A DNA stretch of 45,918 bases from an uncultured Alphaproteobacteria bacterium (GTDB taxonomy: Bacteria; Pseudomonadota; Alphaproteobacteria; Rickettsiales; UBA1997), in assembly GCA_903879805.1 (NCBI GenBank), contig CAIRMX010000085.1:1-45918 (forward strand), written 5' to 3'. The position numbers and the translations under genes were made by a program. Under the pieces are notes generated by a model. It saw only the letters and a program-made list of their open reading frames with translations. It ran no database searches and had not been told where the DNA came from. Below are positions 43,191-45,918 of the stretch, one piece after another. Each line of letters begins with the position of its first letter. Within the stretch, counting starts at the first letter, position 1.

Positions 43191-44385
43191 AATCTTCCAA
43201 AACCGTCATCCAAACCGATGCAATTGCTTGTGCAGCAATTCCTTCTTCGCGTCCTAAAAATCCAAGTTTTTCAGTAGTTGTAGCCTTAACATTGACGCGG
43301 CTTTTATCGATTTCTAAAACTCGTGCCAACTCTTCTTCCATCGCTTTTTTGAATTTAGAAATTTTTGGTTTTTCACAAATTATCGTGATGTCCAAATTCA
43401 AAATAGTCGCACCTTTTCTCACCAATAAATGCTTGATGATTTTTAGCATTTCGCGCGAATCGATATTTTTCCATTTCGCATCAGATGGTGGAAAATGCTC
43501 GCCGATGTCACCTTGTCCAATTGCTCCTAAAAGTGCGTCAATTGCGGCGTGAATGCCAACATCACCATCAGAATGAGCGTCGATTTTTTTATCAAATTCA
43601 ATATCAATTCCGCAAATTCGAACGAATTTAGTTTCATCAGCAAGACGGTTGCGAAAGGCGTGAACATCAAATCCGGTGCCACAGCGATTTTCTTCTTTTA
43701 CATTTTGTACCAGCATCGAAACCATACGCTGAGAGCGTTCGAAGTCTTCTTTAGTGGTGATTTTAAAATTATTTTGCGATCCCGGAACAATCGCCACCGG
43801 AATTCCAGCATATTCATTTAGTGCTGAATCGTCAGTAAAATGTAAATCTTTGAAGGCGATGTGAGAATCTAAAATATCTTTGTAAATAAAGCCCTGCGGG
43901 GTTTGCGCGCGCCATAAATTTTCGCGCTCCAGTGTCCACTCAATTTTTCCGTCAGAATATTTTTTAAGAGTATCTTCAACTGCAACTGCCGGAATTACTG
44001 CTGGATGAGTTTCTAATTTTTCTAAAATGCCATTAATAACGCGCTTAGAAACAAAAGGGCGCACGCCATCATGAATTAAAACTTTAGTTGGATTATATTC
44101 TTGTAAAGCCTTCAAACCAAAGCGAATTGAGGCTTGGCGAGTGTCACTGCCAAAAACTGGATTTAGCAAATCAAGGCCAGAAGCTGCTTCTTCGTAGAGA
44201 TCAACATCATCAGGATGAATCACGCAAATTACGTCATCAATTTTTGGATGATTTAAAAAAGCCAAAATCGTGTGACGCAAAAGCGGAACTCCGGCGAGCG
44301 ACAAATATTGTTTAGGAATTCCCTCGTCGCTATTGAAACGATTGCCGCGTCCGCAAGCAGTGATTAAGGCGACGATTTTTTGCAT
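43180..44385 (-). CDS. ispDF: Bifunctional IspD/IspF (MEP pathway)
   Basis: A fusion of MEP cytidylyltransferase and MECDP synthase in isoprenoid synthesis, 401 residues. The IspD half (1-~228) has ALITACGRGNRF, HDGVRPFV and AVEDTLK. The IspF half (~234-396) has its metal ligands D240 and H242 (GTGFDVHAF) and H279 (HSDGDVGIHA), with EHFPPSD and ITIICEKPK. The fused form is common in alpha- and epsilonproteobacteria. It starts 2 nt after the nuoF stop and its 3' end overlaps hemE. Confidence 0.96.
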   Translation of the reverse strand: MQKIVALITACGRGNRFNSDEGIPKQYLSLAGVPLLRHTILAFLNHPKIDDVICVIHPDDVDLYEEAASGLDLLNPVFGSDTRQASIRFGLKALQEYNPTKVLIHDGVRPFVSKRVINGILEKLETHPAVIPAVAVEDTLKKYSDGKIEWTLERENLWRAQTPQGFIYKDILDSHIAFKDLHFTDDSALNEYAGIPVAIVPGSQNNFKITTKEDFERSQRMVSMLVQNVKEENRCGTGFDVHAFRNRLADETKFVRICGIDIEFDKKIDAHSDGDVGIHAAIDALLGAIGQGDIGEHFPPSDAKWKNIDSREMLKIIKHLLVRKGATILNLDITIICEKPKISKFKKAMEEELARVLEIDKSRVNVKATTTEKLGFLGREEGIAAQAIASVWMTVLEDSKK

Positions 44386-44387
44386 GA

Positions 44388-45665
44388 TTAAGATTTATTT
44401 TTTGCGATTCTGTCTTCCATCTCGCCACGGAAATTTTTAATCAAACCTTGAACCGGCCAAGCTGCGGCGTCTCCCAAAGCGCAAATTGTGTGACCTTCAA
44501 TTTGTTTGGTTAGGTTGTAAAGTTGATCAATTTCTTTCACTTCCGCTTTGCCTTCAATCATGCGATCCATGATGCGCATTAACCAGCCGGTGCCTTCGCG
44601 ACAAGGTGTGCATTGGCCGCAAGATTCATGTTTGTAGAAATGTGAAAGGCGCGCGATTGCTGCAATTACGTCAGTTGATTTATCCATGACGATGACGCCA
44701 GCGGTTCCAAGCCCTGAACCCGCAGCTTTTAGTGAATCGAAATCCATCAACACGGTGTCGCAAACTTCTTTGTTAAGCATTGGCACAGAAGAGCCGCCGG
44801 GAATTACGGCGAGCAAATTATCCCAACCGCCACGAACGCCGCCAGCATGTTTTTCAATTAATTCGCGTAGAGAAATTCCCATTTCTTCTTCGACGTTACA
44901 GGGTTTGTTAACGTGACCAGAAATACAAAAAACTTTGGTGCCGGTATTTTTTTCGCGTCCTAAGCCCGCAAACCAAGCTGGTCCGCGACGTAAGATTTCT
45001 GGAACAACAGCGATTGATTCAACGTTATTAATTACAGTTGGGCAGCCGTAAAGTCCGATAAGTGCTGGAAATGGTGGCTTCAAGCGAGGTTGGCCTTTAT
45101 TGCCTTCGAGACTTTCAAGCAAAGCAGTTTCTTCGCCGCAAATGTAAGCACCAGCTCCGCGGTGAACAAAAATGTCTAAATCCCAACCAGAATTGCAGGC
45201 ATTTTTGCCGATTAATTTTGCGTCGTAAGCTTCATCAATTGCTTTTTGCAAAGCGACAGCTTCGTTGTAGTATTCGCCGCGAACGTAGATGTAGCAAGTG
45301 TTGGCATTGATGGCGCGAGAAGCGATTAAACATCCTTCTAAAAGTTTGTGCGGATCGTTGCGTAAGATGTCGCGATCTTTGCAAGTGCCCGGTTCAGATT
45401 CGTCAGCATTAATTACTAAGTAATGAGGTTTACCTTCTTTTGGATCGGCTTTTTTTGGTACGAATGACCATTTCATGCCAGTTGGAAAACCAGCGCCGCC
45501 GCGGCCGCGCAGCACAGAATCTTTAACTTGTTGAATCAACCAATCAGAGCCTTGATCGAGGAAGTTTTTAGTTTGCGACCAGTCGCCTCTTTTTTTTGCA
45601 GCCTCTAAATTTGCAGACTGAAAACCGTAAAGATTGGTAAAGATTTTATCCGATTCTTTGAGCAT
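44388..45665 (-). CDS. nuoF: NADH-quinone oxidoreductase subunit F
   Basis: The NADH- and FMN-binding subunit of respiratory complex I, 425 residues. The FMN/NADH fold is seen in [10 protein letters not shown] (54-63) and [17 protein letters not shown] (172-188). The [4Fe-4S] N3 ligands are C349, C352 and C355 ([10 protein letters not shown]) and C395 (HTICALGDA). nuoE is not found immediately upstream nor nuoG downstream, so it is separated from the rest of the nuo genes. It sits 2 nt before ispDF on the same strand. Confidence 0.97.
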   Translation of the reverse strand: MLKESDKIFTNLYGFQSANLEAAKKRGDWSQTKNFLDQGSDWLIQQVKDSVLRGRGGAGFPTGMKWSFVPKKADPKEGKPHYLVINADESEPGTCKDRDILRNDPHKLLEGCLIASRAINANTCYIYVRGEYYNEAVALQKAIDEAYDAKLIGKNACNSGWDLDIFVHRGAGAYICGEETALLESLEGNKGQPRLKPPFPALIGLYGCPTVINNVESIAVVPEILRRGPAWFAGLGREKNTGTKVFCISGHVNKPCNVEEEMGISLRELIEKHAGGVRGGWDNLLAVIPGGSSVPMLNKEVCDTVLMDFDSLKAAGSGLGTAGVIVMDKSTDVIAAIARLSHFYKHESCGQCTPCREGTGWLMRIMDRMIEGKAEVKEIDQLYNLTKQIEGHTICALGDAAAWPVQGLIKNFRGEMEDRIAKNKS

Positions 45666-45804
45666 TTTTTTTGGAAATTTTTTGGGAGAATTTGTGCGAA
45701 AAAAAGAAGTGAAAGAGATCGTAAATTTGCTTTTAGTAAAATCAAGAAAGCAGCAATCTTGTTAATTTTTTTAGACAAATTTTTTTGAGCAGAAAACTTT
45801 TGCA
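45666..45804. other. AT-rich spacer upstream of nuoF
   Basis: No gene is seen. The spacer is AT-rich and likely carries the nuoF promoter, but I cannot pick out convincing -35 and -10 boxes. Confidence 0.5.
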
Positions 45805-45918
45805 GAGTAAAGATTGATTAAAGAGTAAAGATTGATTAAAGAGTAAAGATTGATTAAAGAGTAAAGATTGATTAAAGAGTAAAGATTGATTAAAGAGTAA
45901 AGATTGATTAAAGAGTAA
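45805..45918. repeat. 18-bp tandem repeat running off the window end
   Basis: The unit GAGTAAAGATTGATTAAA starts at 45805 and repeats exactly six times to 45912, with a further 6 bp (GAGTAA) at the edge. All visible copies are identical. On the minus strand two frames stay open through the array; on the plus strand every frame contains stops. It could be a variable-number repeat, a decaying gene end, or an assembly-edge artefact. Confidence 0.95.

Noticed and set aside
45805..45918. Possible CRISPR array
   Set aside because: The 18-bp units are directly adjacent with no unique spacers and no cas genes are nearby.

Overview
The window looks like an AT-rich alphaproteobacterial chromosome segment, probably from the Rickettsiales or a related early-branching group. 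The basis is gene content and order: hemE next to a candidate origin, mreD-mrdA, atpHAG, truB-rpsO-pnp, the Grx4/BolA pair, MidA, DUF2628-hisH, rlmE and nuoF. I did not run a phylogeny, so the order-level placement is inference. Most genes lack a strong Shine-Dalgarno sequence, and GTG and TTG starts are used. The left edge runs into what may be an insertion-sequence transposase and the right edge into an 18-bp tandem repeat, so the window may be a whole contig bounded by repeats.

Layout. 0.3-6 kb: a minus-strand run of an ABC-F ATPase, a prepilin-like LamG/Gly-rich protein, a GNAT acetyltransferase, a small secreted Cys-containing protein, a probable outer-membrane protein and birA. 6-9.4 kb: a 1109-residue paralogue of the prepilin-like protein with two internal tandem repeat arrays. 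9.4-12.8 kb: mrdA (PBP2), mreD and an orphan 288-residue protein preceded by a perfect palindrome that abuts its ribosome-binding site. 12.9-15.3 kb: a polyamine pair, a fold-III PLP decarboxylase and a deoxyhypusine-synthase-family enzyme. 15.5-18 kb: bolA-like, grx4, an ABC ATPase and pyrB, tightly overlapped. 18-24.6 kb: atpH-A-G, truB, rpsO and pnp, closed by a clear intrinsic terminator. 24.7-28 kb: an aspartoacylase-family hydrolase, speB and purK, with a long inverted repeat between the first two.

28-32.4 kb holds the main plus-strand genes of the left part: a Trm112-like protein, rlmE, an ankyrin protein and a LysR regulator facing a VOC protein and a threonine dehydratase. 32.4-36.8 kb: ridA, bioB, midA, hisH, DUF2628, rplT and rpmI, with a perfect 32-bp inverted repeat between hisH and midA. 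36.8-37.3 kb is non-coding but structured, with a CAU tRNA, its terminator and tRNA-like fragments. 37.3-41.9 kb: a two-domain glycosyltransferase-like protein, grpE, clpP, clpX and a second bolA. 41.9-42.15 kb is a very AT-rich spacer with nine same-strand TGTTAA motifs directly upstream of hemE, the best candidate for the chromosomal replication origin. 42.15-45.7 kb: hemE, ispDF and nuoF.

The most noteworthy items are the candidate oriC, the decarboxylase plus DHS-like pair (possible homospermidine-type synthesis or a deoxyhypusine-like modification), the pair of giant prepilin-like surface proteins, the palindrome-controlled orphan gene, and the glycosyltransferase/beta-propeller fusion. 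I found no CRISPR array and no prophage. No defence system is recognisable from motifs.
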